Shown here one piece after another: positions 9,142 through 17,714 of a DNA stretch of 64,000 bases. Every line of letters starts with the position of its first letter. The stretch's first letter is position 1. Source of the DNA: Adhaeribacter terrigena (GTDB lineage Bacteria; Bacteroidota; Bacteroidia; Cytophagales; Hymenobacteraceae); the NCBI RefSeq assembly GCF_016623615.1, contig NZ_JAEHFX010000005.1, forward strand, positions 124,001 through 188,000, given 5' to 3'. The notes beneath the pieces were generated by a model. The model saw nothing but the letters and a program-made list of their open reading frames with translations, made no database searches and was not told where the DNA came from. The translations under genes were made by a program, and so were the position numbers.

Positions 9142-9561
9142 CTAAGCCAATCTGAATTTATTTTCACTACTTCTATTAAGGAAATAATACAGGACTCCTG
9201 AAATAGTTGTACTAAGAAAAACAGCTAAGATACTACCTATCCAAAAATCGCTCATTTGTAATTTTACCATCCAGATTATTAGTGTCGGAATGTGAAGAAA
9301 AGCTCCTACCAGAAATTTATTCCATTCTATTATTTTAATTCGGCTTTTAAATCCAAAATAAATAACTGTCTGTAAAATGAGGTTAATAATAATTACTGGT
9401 ATACTAAAGTACAAAGATGAGATGATTACATCCCCCCAACTTAATAGTCCATCATAAATTTCTGAGGTATTCAATGCTTTTATCTTAGTGGCAGAGGAGA
9501 AGACTATGAAAATTGATACATCTTTAATGAAAATATGAATTGGATAGAATCTCATTCTCAA
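9142..9561 (-). CDS. Hypothetical integral membrane protein
   Basis: A 139-residue, clearly AT-rich gene standing alone between coaX and the RluB-type gene. Four hydrophobic segments are visible (about residues 10-22, 47-70, 84-101, 106-128), giving a small polytopic membrane protein with a charged tail (NRSSENKFRLA). I do not recognise a family. Its base composition differs from its neighbours, which may mean it was acquired. Confidence 0.65.
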   Translation of the reverse strand: MRMRFYPIHIFIKDVSIFIVFSSATKIKALNTSEIYDGLLSWGDVIISSLYFSIPVIIINLILQTVIYFGFKSRIKIIEWNKFLVGAFLHIPTLIIWMVKLQMSDFWIGSILAVFLSTTISGVLYYFLNRSSENKFRLA

Positions 9562-9713
9562 TATTTATGATTTGCTGTAAACGGTATTAAATTTTATAGC
9601 TGCCTTGTTCTATAGAAATATTTTAGTCAATTGTTATTTAAAATATTGTCACAGCAAAAACGAAATAGTTGGCTATAAAACCAATCTTTGTATTATCTCC
9701 TTTTCAATCAAAG

Positions 9714-9749
9714 CAAAAAAATCCGGCAACTTTACAATTGCCGGATTTT
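9714..9749 (-). terminator. Intrinsic terminator of the RluB-type gene
   Basis: AATCCGGCAA (9720-9729) pairs perfectly with TTGCCGGATT (9738-9747) around an 8-base loop. On the minus strand a run of seven T follows. It starts 8 bp past the stop codon. Confidence 0.88.
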
Positions 9750-9756
9750 CAGAATG

Positions 9757-11715
9757 CTATAAGAAATATTTCAGGCGGATCACTTCTTTTTCACTCAGGA
9801 AACGCCAGTTGCCGCGTGGCAGGTCTTTCTTGGTCAGGCCGGCGTATTGTACGCGGTCCAGGGTTACAACTTCGTAGCCCAAGCTTTCGAAAATACGGCG
9901 CACAATGCGGTTGCGGCCAATGTGAATTTCGATGCCCAGGAACTTGTTTGTATTCCCAATCAAGGCCAGGTCGTCTACAATGGCTTTGCCGTCTTCCAGT
10001 TCCAGGCCTTCCGAAATTTTCTGGAAATCGTCTTTGGTGATCGGCTTATCCAATTCAACCTGGTAGATCTTCGAATTCTTGTGGCTCGGGTGTGTTAATT
10101 TCTGCGCCAGTTCGCCATCGTTGGTGAAAAGCAACAAGCCCGTCGTGTTTCTGTCTAAGCGGCCAACCGGGAAAATACGTTCTTTCGAGGCATTTTTCAC
10201 CAAGTCCATCACCGTTTTGCGGCCTTCCGGATCTTCGGTGGTGGTAATAAAGTCTTTCGGCTTATTCAGCAACACATAGACTAATTTTTCACGACTTAAG
10301 TTTTTTTTTCCGTATTGAACGCTGTCGGTTGGTTTTACTTTGTAGCCCAGCTCGGTAACTACTTCGCCGTTTACCCGGATCTCTCCGGCAGCGATCAGTT
10401 CATCGGCTTCGCGGCGCGAGCAGATACCGGCGTTGGCAATATAGCGGTTCAAACGCAGCTGACCATCGGCCGAAAGATCTTCCGAACGGTTTTTATCGCG
10501 GCCGGCATAGCGTTTCAGGCCTGCATAATTAGGCGCCTCTCCTACATCTTCTCTCGACATGCGGTTCTGACGGTCGGCATAGCGATCCGGACGGCCACCA
10601 CGCTCTTCGCGCGCTGGGCGTTCAGTTCTGGCTGGTCGGTCTTCTCTTGCAGAACGATCGTCTCTGGATGAACGCTCTTCGCCAAAGCTGGTATCGTTTT
10701 TAGGACGGTACGGACGGAACTCGCCTTCAGCTTCCGGATTAAAATTTTCTTCTTTATTGAAACGCTCTTCGCGCGGGGCACGGGTTTCGCGTGGAACAAA
10801 TCCTTCTTTTCTGCCCTGACCTTCGCGGGATGCGCGCATGCCCGGCGTAAAGCGGTTGCCGCCACGCTCTTCTTTGTTGAAGCCACGGTCTTTGGAAAAA
10901 CCACGGTCTGAAGAACCAGACGACTTTTTATCGTCAGCATCATAGCGTTTTTTCACGTACGGGGTGCGCACGTCGCCCTGCATATCGGCCGGGTTTGGTT
11001 TCTGACCGTAGTAGCTTTTCTTGCTGCCAATGTGCGGAACCGGGCCTTTTTCTTCCTGACGTTTGCGGTATTCTTCTTTCTCCGGTTTAAAGCTGCGGTT
11101 GCGTTCACCTTTGCCACCACGCGGCACCGAACCCTGGCCTGATCTTTCGGCACGCGCTACCCAAGGACGATCGTCGGTTGGTTTGCGGCTGGCCGGCCGG
11201 TATGGGCGGAATTCTTTATCGCCACCTTCCGAACGGCTCGGGCGGTCGGAAGAACGGTTTTCGTATGGACGGTCGCTTTTGAAACCACGGTCTTTATTGT
11301 AAGGACGGTCGGAACCAGAAGCCCGGTCTTTATTGTACGGACGATCCGAGCCACGTTCTTTATTGTATGGACGGTCAGAACCCGATGCGCGATCTTTATT
11401 GTAAGGACGATCTGAACCAGACGAACGGTCTTTATTGAAGGAACGGTCTGCGTTGTACGGACGATCGGAACCGCGCTCTTTGTTGAACGGGCGGTCAGCA
11501 CGATCGGCATTGTACGGTCTGTCGGTGCGCGGTTTGCCGCCATAATCGCCTCTAGGGCTGTCGCCGTAAGGCTTGCGGTCGCGGCTATCGGAGGAACGGC
11601 CTTTGTCGTTGCGGTTGAAGATCTTTTTGCCTTCGCCGCTGCTTGGGCGATCAGAACCGAAAGAACGTTTGGCTGGTCTGTCGCCAGAGCCGCCTCTTGA
11701 ATTATTGTATGCCAT
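9757..11715 (-). CDS. RluB/RsuA-type pseudouridine synthase with long repetitive N-terminal extension
   Basis: A 652-residue protein. The C-terminal 230 residues are a complete enzyme: an S4 RNA-binding domain (LRLNRYIANAGICSRREAD, about 421-480), then a pseudouridine synthase domain with the catalytic motif PVGRLDRNTTGLLLF (Asp in GRLD) and the end motif GRNRIVRRIFESLGYEV. It should modify large-subunit rRNA like RluB. The first 420 residues are disordered and dominated by Arg, Asp, Gly, Ser, with at least eight near repeats of SDRPYNKDR at about 60-165 followed by RSER-rich stretches. Such extensions occur in Bacteroidota relatives but this one is long; it may bind RNA or drive condensation (inference). 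A terminator follows the gene. Confidence 0.93.
   Translation of the reverse strand: MAYNNSRGGSGDRPAKRSFGSDRPSSGEGKKIFNRNDKGRSSDSRDRKPYGDSPRGDYGGKPRTDRPYNADRADRPFNKERGSDRPYNADRSFNKDRSSGSDRPYNKDRASGSDRPYNKERGSDRPYNKDRASGSDRPYNKDRGFKSDRPYENRSSDRPSRSEGGDKEFRPYRPASRKPTDDRPWVARAERSGQGSVPRGGKGERNRSFKPEKEEYRKRQEEKGPVPHIGSKKSYYGQKPNPADMQGDVRTPYVKKRYDADDKKSSGSSDRGFSKDRGFNKEERGGNRFTPGMRASREGQGRKEGFVPRETRAPREERFNKEENFNPEAEGEFRPYRPKNDTSFGEERSSRDDRSAREDRPARTERPAREERGGRPDRYADRQNRMSREDVGEAPNYAGLKRYAGRDKNRSEDLSADGQLRLNRYIANAGICSRREADELIAAGEIRVNGEVVTELGYKVKPTDSVQYGKKNLSREKLVYVLLNKPKDFITTTEDPEGRKTVMDLVKNASKERIFPVGRLDRNTTGLLLFTNDGELAQKLTHPSHKNSKIYQVELDKPITKDDFQKISEGLELEDGKAIVDDLALIGNTNKFLGIEIHIGRNRIVRRIFESLGYEVVTLDRVQYAGLTKKDLPRGNWRFLSEKEVIRLKYFL
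11240..11520 (-). repeat. Coding tandem repeat in the RluB-type gene
   Basis: The DNA encoding the SDRPYNKDR units is itself repetitive (recurring CGGTCTTTATTG and GGACGGTC blocks every 27-45 bp), so unit number could change by slippage or recombination. Confidence 0.8.
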
Positions 11716-11774
11716 CTAAATTGGATTGGTGATGCAGTATCGCTACTGGATCGGTATATAATATATATGAAATG

Positions 11775-12341
11775 CTAGTTTTCGGAAATTTCGCCGATGG
11801 TATTTTCTTCCAGGGCAAAATCTTTTAATTGCGGGAGGTCGCGGAGGTGGTTGATGCCAAAATATTCCATGAACTTCTGGGTGGTGCAATAAAGTACCGG
11901 CCGGCCAATGGTATCGGCTTTGCCTTTAATTTCCACCAGTTCTTTTTCCAGGAGTTTGTGCAGGGCATAATCGCAGCTCACGCCACGGATCTGCTCGAGT
12001 TGAGTTCGGGTAACGGGTTGTTTGTAAGCTACAATGGCCAGAGTTTCTAAAGCAGAAGCCGAAAGTTTGCGTTTCGATTTCTGCTTTAGGAACAAGGCCA
12101 GGGTTTCCTGGTAATCGGGTTTGGTTAAAAACTGGTAACCGCCGCCAATGGCGTAGATCTGGAAAGCAAACGCTTCGGAAACGAAAAGCTGGTGAATTTC
12201 TTCAATGGCTTCCAGCACGTCGCTTACAGTAACTTCCACCTGCAGGGCTTCGGAAAGACATTTCTGCATTTCTTCGATTGCCACAGGAGCCTGGGCGCAA
12301 AAAACCAGCGCCTGAATATGCGATACCAGTGGATTCAACAT
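11775..12341 (-). CDS. scpB: Segregation and condensation protein B
   Basis: A 188-residue winged-helix protein of the SMC-ScpAB complex that compacts and separates chromosomes. Family signatures are the opening HIQALVFCAQAPVAIEEM, the first winged helix with YAIGGGYQF, and the second with LSASALETLAIVAYKQPVTRTQLEQIRGV at about 95-122, then GRPVLYCTT..FMEYFGINHLRDLP. Length is normal. A CGTTGTTCG repeat lies directly in front of the start codon. Confidence 0.96.
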   Translation of the reverse strand: MLNPLVSHIQALVFCAQAPVAIEEMQKCLSEALQVEVTVSDVLEAIEEIHQLFVSEAFAFQIYAIGGGYQFLTKPDYQETLALFLKQKSKRKLSASALETLAIVAYKQPVTRTQLEQIRGVSCDYALHKLLEKELVEIKGKADTIGRPVLYCTTQKFMEYFGINHLRDLPQLKDFALEENTIGEISEN

Positions 12342-12477
12342 CGTTGTTCGTTGATCGTTATTCGTTGTTCGTGATTAAAATTCTAGTCTTCAGCGTTTTT
12401 AACCCTGAAAAGATACTGTTTCGTTCCGTAATTCAGAATTAAAATCCGGGCAACGGTAAACGAATAACGAACAACGA
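12341..12477. repeat. Inverted CGTT(G/A)TTCG simple repeats
   Basis: CGTTGTTCGTTGATCG units at 12341-12371 face inverted CGAATAACGAACAACG units at 12460-12477 across the short gap between scpB and the DksA-like gene. The same unit appears at 2251-2284. Confidence 0.6.
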
Positions 12478-12484
12478 AAAAGAA

Positions 12485-12868
12485 TTAGTCTATGCGTTGG
12501 TTTTTAGCTTCGATGGTGTGCTGGGTGTGCGGCACAGCGCGCAGACGTTCTTTCGGGATCAGCTTACCGGTGGCAATACAAACGCCGTAGGTACCGTTTT
12601 TAATCCGGATCAGGGCGTTTTCAAGCTGCTGAATAAATTTCAGCTGGCGGGAAGCTAACTGGTTCAGGCTTTCTTTTTCGGCCGTATCGGCACCGTCTTC
12701 CAGTAATTTAGAAGAAGAAGCGGTATTATCGGTGCCTGAATCGTTGCGGCGGCTCAGGGTTTCTTTAATAAAAGCTACTTCTTTTTTGGCGTTGTTAAGT
12801 TTCTCGGTAATCAGGTCTTCAAACTCGATCAGTTCTTCACGTGAATAGCGCAGTTTTTCCTCGCTCAT
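12485..12868 (-). CDS. DksA/TraR-family protein lacking the zinc finger
   Basis: A 127-residue protein with the DksA/TraR layout: a long helical hairpin (residues about 8-95, with EKLNNAKKEVAFIKETL and LASRQLKFIQQLENALIRI) and then the GTYGVCIATGKLIPKERLRAVP segment that normally carries a four-Cys zinc site. Here only one Cys remains, as in Bacteroidota versions of this family. DksA acts in the secondary channel of RNA polymerase; that function here is inferred from the fold. Confidence 0.85.
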   Translation of the reverse strand: MSEEKLRYSREELIEFEDLITEKLNNAKKEVAFIKETLSRRNDSGTDNTASSSKLLEDGADTAEKESLNQLASRQLKFIQQLENALIRIKNGTYGVCIATGKLIPKERLRAVPHTQHTIEAKNQRID

Positions 12869-13324
12869 GTTGGGTACCCTTTAAATATTATTTAAAATTT
12901 CTTTTAACTCTTTTTTAGCTGCTTTCGCCGGTTCTGGTGCGTGGTGGCAGTTCAGCTTGGTAACACACGGTTTGCTTAAATAGTTTATTAACTATATCGG
13001 CTTCGCAAACACATACTTAGGCAAGCTGAAATTTGTCACAAAATTAACGGATTAATCCCGAAGTTGCTATTCTGCTTTGTTTATTTTCGGTTTTTTATTC
13101 TGAGCGCTAATTTCCGCCGAGGCAAACGACCCAAAAAGGAAGCAGAATCTTTCCGAAACTCCTTACCCGAAGTCCGGAAAAAGGTTGTAATTAAACTTTT
13201 ACTTTTAAATTGCTGCTCCCGGCCACTTTTCAGCCCTAAGATCTTCGCGTTTTTTCACATAATCTGAAAGTCTGGAACTATCTTTGAATGGCCGTTTGCG
13301 GTTTCATATTTTATTTTCCTGCAC
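12869..13324. other. Divergent intergenic region (dksA-like / outer-membrane lipoprotein)
   Basis: 456 bp with no convincing gene. It holds a near-palindrome TTTAAATATTATTTAAA about 20 bp in front of the DksA-like start and a -7 promoter box for the rightward gene (13279-13286). I see no RNA structure or repeat in the remainder. Confidence 0.5.
13279..13286 (+). promoter_or_regulatory. Bacteroidota -7 promoter box
   Basis: TATCTTTG, an exact TAnnTTTG match, 38 bp upstream of the ATG at 13325. No clear -33 TTTG is visible. Confidence 0.55.
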
Positions 13325-14239
13325 ATGCAATTTCTACGTACTTCTTTAGGCGCCGCGCTGTTGGGCCTGTTTTTTATGGCCGGTTGCACGGCGCCGCGTT
13401 CGGTTATCCATTCGGGCAAAGTTACGCCCAAAGGTGAATTTAAGGTGGGTACCAATTACGCTTTCAACGTGGCTACGCAGCCCATTGGTGCCTTAGCCGA
13501 TGTAACCGCCGGACTGGTAAAAGATCTGAAAAACCGCGATACGGTGGTTTTAGACGACCAGGTAAACGGCGTTTCCAGGGCAGCGGTGGCTTATACTTTG
13601 GATCCGGTTGCGCCGAGCTGGGATTTTTATGTACGTTATGGTTTGGTAGACCGCGTGGATGTGGGCTATAAATACGCATTCGGTTCGCACGTTTTCGATG
13701 CCATGTACCAGTTTATGGGCTCTACCGGCACGCCTAAAAACCCGGGCCCGGCCGGCACGTATGGCAGCATCGGTTTGCAGTATTCGGGCCGTGACTCGAA
13801 GCTGCCGGGAAAAATTCTATGGCAAAACATAGACGACCTGCTACAATACAATGCTTCCCGCACTGATATTCTTATTCCGCTGGTTTTCAGCACCTCGTTT
13901 GGGCCGGAAGAGGAAATGGGAAATATTTCGTACGGGGTAGCTTATTCGCATACCTGGATCAAATATAACTTCAACCCGTCTAATTTTGTGCAAAAGCAGG
14001 CAGACCGCCAGGATGTAATTCCGGTAAAGCCGCTTTCGGCGAAGAATAATTACGGCTCTTTAGGGGCTTTTGTAAACGCGAAGATCGGTTATAAGTACGC
14101 TTATTTTTTACCGGCGCTGGCTATTTATTTCCAGAATTACGGGGAGTATGAGCTGTTGGGCGGGAATAAAACGGAACTCAAAGGTCTGACGGTTATTCCT
14201 TCGCTGGGTCTGCAGTTTCAGTTTGGTAAAGGAAGGTAG
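13325..14239 (+). CDS. Outer-membrane lipoprotein with beta-barrel-like body
   Basis: A 304-residue protein whose signal ends in the lipobox FFMAGC (Cys at residue 21). The rest is aromatic-rich alternating strands (WDFYVRYGLVDRVDVGYKYAFGSH; YAYFLPALAIYFQNYGEYELLG) ending in the strand LGLQFQFGKGR, typical of an outer-membrane barrel-like fold. No named family is recognised. It is one of the few plus-strand genes here and stands alone; a 28-bp element overlaps its stop codon. Confidence 0.8.
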   Translation: MQFLRTSLGAALLGLFFMAGCTAPRSVIHSGKVTPKGEFKVGTNYAFNVATQPIGALADVTAGLVKDLKNRDTVVLDDQVNGVSRAAVAYTLDPVAPSWDFYVRYGLVDRVDVGYKYAFGSHVFDAMYQFMGSTGTPKNPGPAGTYGSIGLQYSGRDSKLPGKILWQNIDDLLQYNASRTDILIPLVFSTSFGPEEEMGNISYGVAYSHTWIKYNFNPSNFVQKQADRQDVIPVKPLSAKNNYGSLGAFVNAKIGYKYAYFLPALAIYFQNYGEYELLGGNKTELKGLTVIPSLGLQFQFGKGR

Positions 14240-14266
14240 TTTTTTCTGCTAAAAATATAGCGTTTT
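14238..14266 (+). repeat. 28-bp dispersed element (R form)
   Basis: AGTTTTTTCTGCT then AAAAATATAGCGTTTT; its first two bases are the last two of the lipoprotein gene's TAG stop. First of the two elements at the head of composite copy 2. Confidence 0.75.
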
Positions 14267-14323
14267 TTCGTCATCTCGACGTGAGGAGGGGTGTATTTAA
14301 GCGAATACAAAAGTTTGCTATTG

Positions 14324-14352
14324 AGTTTTGGAGGCTGAAAGGATAGCGTTTT
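14324..14352 (+). repeat. 28-bp dispersed element (R form)
   Basis: AGTTTTGGAGGCTG then AAAGGATAGCGTTTTT, about 50 bp before the structured core of composite copy 2. Confidence 0.8.
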
Positions 14353-14848
14353 TATAGCTTGCTTCTGTACTTAACTTCCAGCATTTTACTTTCAATTGAG
14401 CTTTCTCCCTCAAGCCGGGTGGCTTCGTTTCTGCGTTCGCGGCTGCAACCCTTCCTGCCCTTACGGGCTGCCTGTGGCACCGGAAGTCTTGGAGGCCGCT
14501 CGCACAGAAACTGGTGTCTGTTTTCCTCCGTAGCTCGCTTCTTTTTAGTTTAGTTTCTCAGATAACTTGATTTTCAAGGGGCGCTGCGCTGGCGATATCG
14601 TGATGGCAGAAAATCTAATCAAGGGTAGGAAAAACTTCCCTCCTTTAATCTTGAAAATCGTGTTCAAAACATTGCAATCTGCTTTAGCTGACGGTACTCT
14701 TTCCGATCCAAGCCCTCCTCTGATTTAGGGAAAGATTTAGGTGGGATAAATCCTGGAAATTCTAAATTGGCTACGCCGAACTTCGTTTTTGTGAATTCTG
14801 ATTCAGGCAATTGTCCTGAAAATCCCTTAATTCTAAAAATCTTGATCA

Positions 14849-14880
14849 AAAAAAGCCCTCCCTGAATTAGGGGAGGGTTG
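14849..14880 (-). terminator. Intrinsic terminator of ribH
   Basis: CCCTCCC (14856-14862) pairs with GGGAGGG (14871-14877); on the minus strand it is followed by GCTTTTTTT. The same module, loop included, terminates recF at 18820. Confidence 0.85.
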
Positions 14881-14907
14881 GATGGGGTAAATGCTATGCA
14901 TTTAAGC

Positions 14908-15384
14908 TTAAAAACTCAGCATATGAATGGCTGCCACGGCGGCTTCTACGCCTTTGTTGCCGTGTTTGCCGCCGGAGCGGTCTAAGGCTTGTTGCAGATC
15001 GTTGGTAGTTACTACGCCAAAAATTACCGGCTTATTGAACTTCAGGCTTACGTCTATCAGGCCTTTGGCTACAGCGTGGTTAATGTAATCGTCGTGCTTG
15101 GTTTCTCCTCTTATTACTACGCCCAGGCAGATCACGGCGTCTATTTCCTGGCTCGATGCTAAGAACTGGGCTCCCAACGGCAATTCGTATGTTCCCGGTA
15201 CGGTATTGCGGTGAATGTTTTGCGGCAGGGCGCCGTGCCGGAGCAAAGTGTCGTAAGCCCCTCTGCATAAAGCATCGGTAATTTCTTTGTTCCATTCTGC
15301 TACTACCATCCCGAACCGTTTGCCGGAAGCATCGATCAGTTTTTCAGAATTATATTCGCTTAAGTTTTTCAGGGCGCTGGCCAT
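14908..15384 (-). CDS. ribH: 6,7-dimethyl-8-ribityllumazine synthase
   Basis: A 158-residue enzyme of riboflavin synthesis, condensing 5-amino-6-ribitylamino-uracil with dihydroxybutanone phosphate. Signatures: VVAEWNKEIT (substrate-binding start), VPGTYELPLGAQ at about 63-74, CLGVVIRGETKHDDYI at about 86-101 with the catalytic His in TKHDDY, PVIFGVVTTNDLQQALDR and GNKGVEAA at the end. Normal length. It lies downstream of the YfgM-like gene, a pairing seen in other Bacteroidota. Confidence 0.97.
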   Translation of the reverse strand: MASALKNLSEYNSEKLIDASGKRFGMVVAEWNKEITDALCRGAYDTLLRHGALPQNIHRNTVPGTYELPLGAQFLASSQEIDAVICLGVVIRGETKHDDYINHAVAKGLIDVSLKFNKPVIFGVVTTNDLQQALDRSGGKHGNKGVEAAVAAIHMLSF

Positions 15385-15649
15385 AGGTAATTAATAATTG
15401 ATAATTAAGAATTGGTTATACGAAGGTGTGAATTAGATCTGGAAAACGCTATGCTTTCGGGGTAAAAAAGTCATTTTATCATTCTGGGTTCGGGAAAAAG
15501 CGAAAGAGCAAGGCTTCCAATTTCCAACGAAGTCAATATTAAATATGAAGCCGGTCATAAACTATCCGCAACCATTACAATACAGGTTTATGAGAGCGCT
15601 ATAAGGTTCTTCTTTTGATCTGAATACGAAAACCCATATTGCTAAAAAC
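15385..15649. other. Intergenic stretch between ribH and the YfgM-like gene
   Basis: The gap holds a 28-bp element at 15443-15471 and the upstream gene's terminator at 15650-15695. I see no gene, RNA or convincing promoter box in the rest. Confidence 0.5.
15443..15471 (-). repeat. 28-bp dispersed element (F form on plus strand)
   Basis: AAAACGCTATGCTTTC then GGGGTAAAAAAGT, about 58 bp upstream of ribH. Confidence 0.8.
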
Positions 15650-15695
15650 AAAAACGACGCTTCGGCCGGAAAGTTTTCCAGCCTGAGCGTCGTTT
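15650..15695 (-). terminator. Intrinsic terminator of the YfgM-like gene
   Basis: AAACGACGCT (15652-15661) pairs perfectly with AGCGTCGTTT (15686-15695), with an inner GGAAA/TTTCC step. It lies about 30 bp past the stop codon. Confidence 0.8.
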
Positions 15696-15725
15696 AAGAC
15701 TTTCGGAAGTTTAATAGATTGGTAA

Positions 15726-16475
15726 TTAGTTTGAAGCCAGCATTTCGGCGCGGGCTTTGTATTTTTTCGCGTCGTTTACTTCAGTAGCCGTAGCGTAAGT
15801 AGAAATGATCTTGTTATAAGCATCGGCGGCTTCTTTGTAATTTTTAGCAGCTTCGTAAGCCATGCCCGCTTTCATTAAATATTGCGGTGCAAAAAACTCA
15901 TTGGCTTTGTAGTTAGCCGCTTTCATGTACATTTCAGAGGCCTCGGCCGGCTTGTTCAGTTCCATGTTCGCATCACCGATCAGGCTGTAGGCGCGGGCTT
16001 GCAAGATCAGGTCGTCGGAGCTAAAATCTTCCAGTTTATCAATTGCTTCCTGAAATTTACCTTGCTTTAAATAAACTACACCGGCGTAGAATTTCGCTAA
16101 ATTTCCGGCTTTGGTTCCGCTGTATTCTTCGGCAATGTAATTCAGGCCTTTGTAACGGGCATCGCCGTTCAGAGCTTTGTTCAGCGAGTCAGCTTCGAAA
16201 TCGTAAACCGCTGGGTACAAAGCAATTTGCGCCTCTTCTTCCTGGCTCTTTTTAAAACCGTAGTAAGCAAAGCTACCGGCAATAACCAGTGCGATGGCTA
16301 CAAAAACGCCGAGCAGCGTATTTTTATGCTTCTTTACAAAATCTTCCGATCCGCTGGTTAAACGCTCTGCGAGGGCATCCGGATCCTGTAACAGATCGTA
16401 TTCGTGCTGCTTAGCTGCCTCAGCCGCTTTTTGAGATTTAGCTGCGTCCGGATCGGTGGTATTCTTAATTGCCAT
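15726..16475 (-). CDS. YfgM-like TPR membrane protein
   Basis: A 249-residue protein: a short charged cytoplasmic N-terminus, one transmembrane segment at about 52-72 (LLGVFVAIALVIAGSFAYYGF) and a periplasmic TPR domain (YIAEEYSGTKAGNLAKFYAGVVYLKQGKFQEAIDKLEDF; EAAKNYKEAADAYNKII). The layout is that of YfgM, an accessory factor of the SecYEG/PpiD periplasmic chaperone network in E. coli; that role is inferred here. It is followed by a terminator and then ribH. Confidence 0.87.
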   Translation of the reverse strand: MAIKNTTDPDAAKSQKAAEAAKQHEYDLLQDPDALAERLTSGSEDFVKKHKNTLLGVFVAIALVIAGSFAYYGFKKSQEEEAQIALYPAVYDFEADSLNKALNGDARYKGLNYIAEEYSGTKAGNLAKFYAGVVYLKQGKFQEAIDKLEDFSSDDLILQARAYSLIGDANMELNKPAEASEMYMKAANYKANEFFAPQYLMKAGMAYEAAKNYKEAADAYNKIISTYATATEVNDAKKYKARAEMLASN

Positions 16476-16511
16476 TGATATATTACTGAATTAAAAAAAT
16501 CGAAGATAAGG

Positions 16512-16537
16512 GTTTTGTTCTGAAAATGCTACCGTTT
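16512..16537 (+). repeat. 28-bp dispersed element (degenerate R form)
   Basis: GTTTTGTTCTG then AAAATGCTACCGTTTT, ending 2 bp before the pdhA stop codon. Confidence 0.55.
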
Positions 16538-16539
16538 TG

Positions 16540-17580
16540 TTATTCCATTATGTAAGGGTAGTCTTTTTGCACGTAAATGTCGGTAAATAATTCGCTTGGG
16601 TCCGGATAAGGCGAGTTTTCAGCAAACTCAACCGACTCCTGCACCTGCGCTTTTACTTTGTCGTCAATGGCCTGAAGCTCTTCTTCGGTAGCGTATTTAT
16701 TTTCCAGAATGGTGTAGCGCACGCTTTCTATCGGGTCCTGGTTGCGGTATTCTTCCAGCTCTTCTTTGGTGCGGTACTTGGCCGGATCAGACATAGAGTG
16801 GCCTTTGTAACGATACGTTTTAAATTCCAGGAAAGTCGGGCCTTCGCCGTTTCTGGCGCGTTCGGCCGCGCGGGCCACCGCTTCGTGAATATCCTCGCAG
16901 CGCATGCCGTTTACCGGCTCCGAAGGCATGTCGTAACCCAAGCCAATTTTATACAGATCGTGTACGTTAGAGGTCCGCTGCACGGAAGTACCCATGGCGT
17001 AACCGTTATTTTCTACTACAAAAATTACCGGCAGTTTCCACAGCATGGCCATGTTAAAGGCTTCGTGCAAAGCACCCTGACGCACGGCGCCATCGCCCAT
17101 GTAGCAAATGCACAGGTTTTTGGTGCCGCTGTATTTTTCGGCAAAGGCAATACCGGCACCAAGCGGAACCTGTCCGCCTACAATGCCGTGACCGCCAATA
17201 AAATTCACTTCTTTATCGAAAATGTGCATCGAGCCGCCTTTGCCTTTCGAGCAACCGGTAGCTTTCGCAAATAATTCGGCCATCACGGCGTTTGGCGAAG
17301 TGCCTAACCCCAGCGGATGGGCGTGGTCGCGGTAAGCCGTGATCCATTTATCGTCTTTGGTAAGGGCGGTAATGGCACCGGCGGCGCAGGCTTCCTGGCC
17401 AATATATAAGTGGCAGAAACCTTTAATTTTCTGCTGACCGTATAACTGACCAGCTTTTTCTTCGAACTTGCGCATGAGAACCATCATCTCGTACCAGCGC
17501 ATGTAGGTTTCTTTTGAAAATTTTGTTTCAGCCTGTACCTTTGTTGCCTTCTTTTCCTTCGCGTCTTTCGTAACTGCCAT
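16540..17580 (-). CDS. pdhA: Pyruvate dehydrogenase E1 component, alpha subunit
   Basis: A 346-residue thiamine-diphosphate enzyme subunit that decarboxylates pyruvate in the pyruvate dehydrogenase complex. The ThDP motif is complete: GDGAVRQGALHEAFNMA (GDG) to VVENNGYAMGT (NN) at about 160-200. The phosphorylation-loop-type segment YKGHSMSDPAKYRTKEEL at about 255-272 places it with E1-alpha of the PDH/branched-chain type, and YIGQEACAAGA is the family opening. The beta subunit gene is not in this window, so alpha and beta are separate here. It is divergent from recF. Confidence 0.93.
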   Translation of the reverse strand: MAVTKDAKEKKATKVQAETKFSKETYMRWYEMMVLMRKFEEKAGQLYGQQKIKGFCHLYIGQEACAAGAITALTKDDKWITAYRDHAHPLGLGTSPNAVMAELFAKATGCSKGKGGSMHIFDKEVNFIGGHGIVGGQVPLGAGIAFAEKYSGTKNLCICYMGDGAVRQGALHEAFNMAMLWKLPVIFVVENNGYAMGTSVQRTSNVHDLYKIGLGYDMPSEPVNGMRCEDIHEAVARAAERARNGEGPTFLEFKTYRYKGHSMSDPAKYRTKEELEEYRNQDPIESVRYTILENKYATEEELQAIDDKVKAQVQESVEFAENSPYPDPSELFTDIYVQKDYPYIME

Positions 17581-17603
17581 AGCTGGAATTGCTCGTGTTT
17601 TCT

Positions 17604-17611
17604 TAGTTTTG
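17604..17611 (+). promoter_or_regulatory. Possible -7 promoter box of recF
   Basis: TAGTTTTG fits TAnnTTTG, 103 bp upstream of the recF start in the divergent pdhA/recF region. A long leader would result. Confidence 0.35.
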
Positions 17612-17714
17612 GATCTGTAACCACCGCCGGAACAAGCTGAAAACAGCCAAAACGGTTCCTGACAAATGCTTACAACACGCGAAATTAACTAAAAAGAATC
17701 TTACAACGAAATTA

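Larger units (their letters stand above)
14238..14893 (+). repeat. Composite structured repeat, copy 2
   Basis: Order: 28-bp element; GTCATCTCGACGTGAGGAG block (14270-14288); second 28-bp element (14324-14352); structured core (14404-14513) with stems AAGCC/GGCTT, GTTTCTG/CAGAAAC, GCGGC/GCCGC, CTTCC/GGAAG, GCCC/GGGC and TGCC/GGCA; CGCTGCGCTGGCGATAT (14582-14598); TTTAGCTGACGGTACT (14683-14698); a block GGCTACGCCGAACTTCG (14769-14785) shared with copy 4; and finally a CCCTCCC hairpin that terminates ribH. It fills the whole 668-bp gap between two convergent genes. Short open frames inside it are not conserved between copies. Confidence 0.82.

Noticed and set aside
14359-14553. 64-residue open frame in composite repeat copy 2 (others in copies 3 and 4: 19025-19210, 49819-50031)
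   Set aside because: The frames are not kept between copies, insertions break them, and the DNA pattern fits stems rather than codons.
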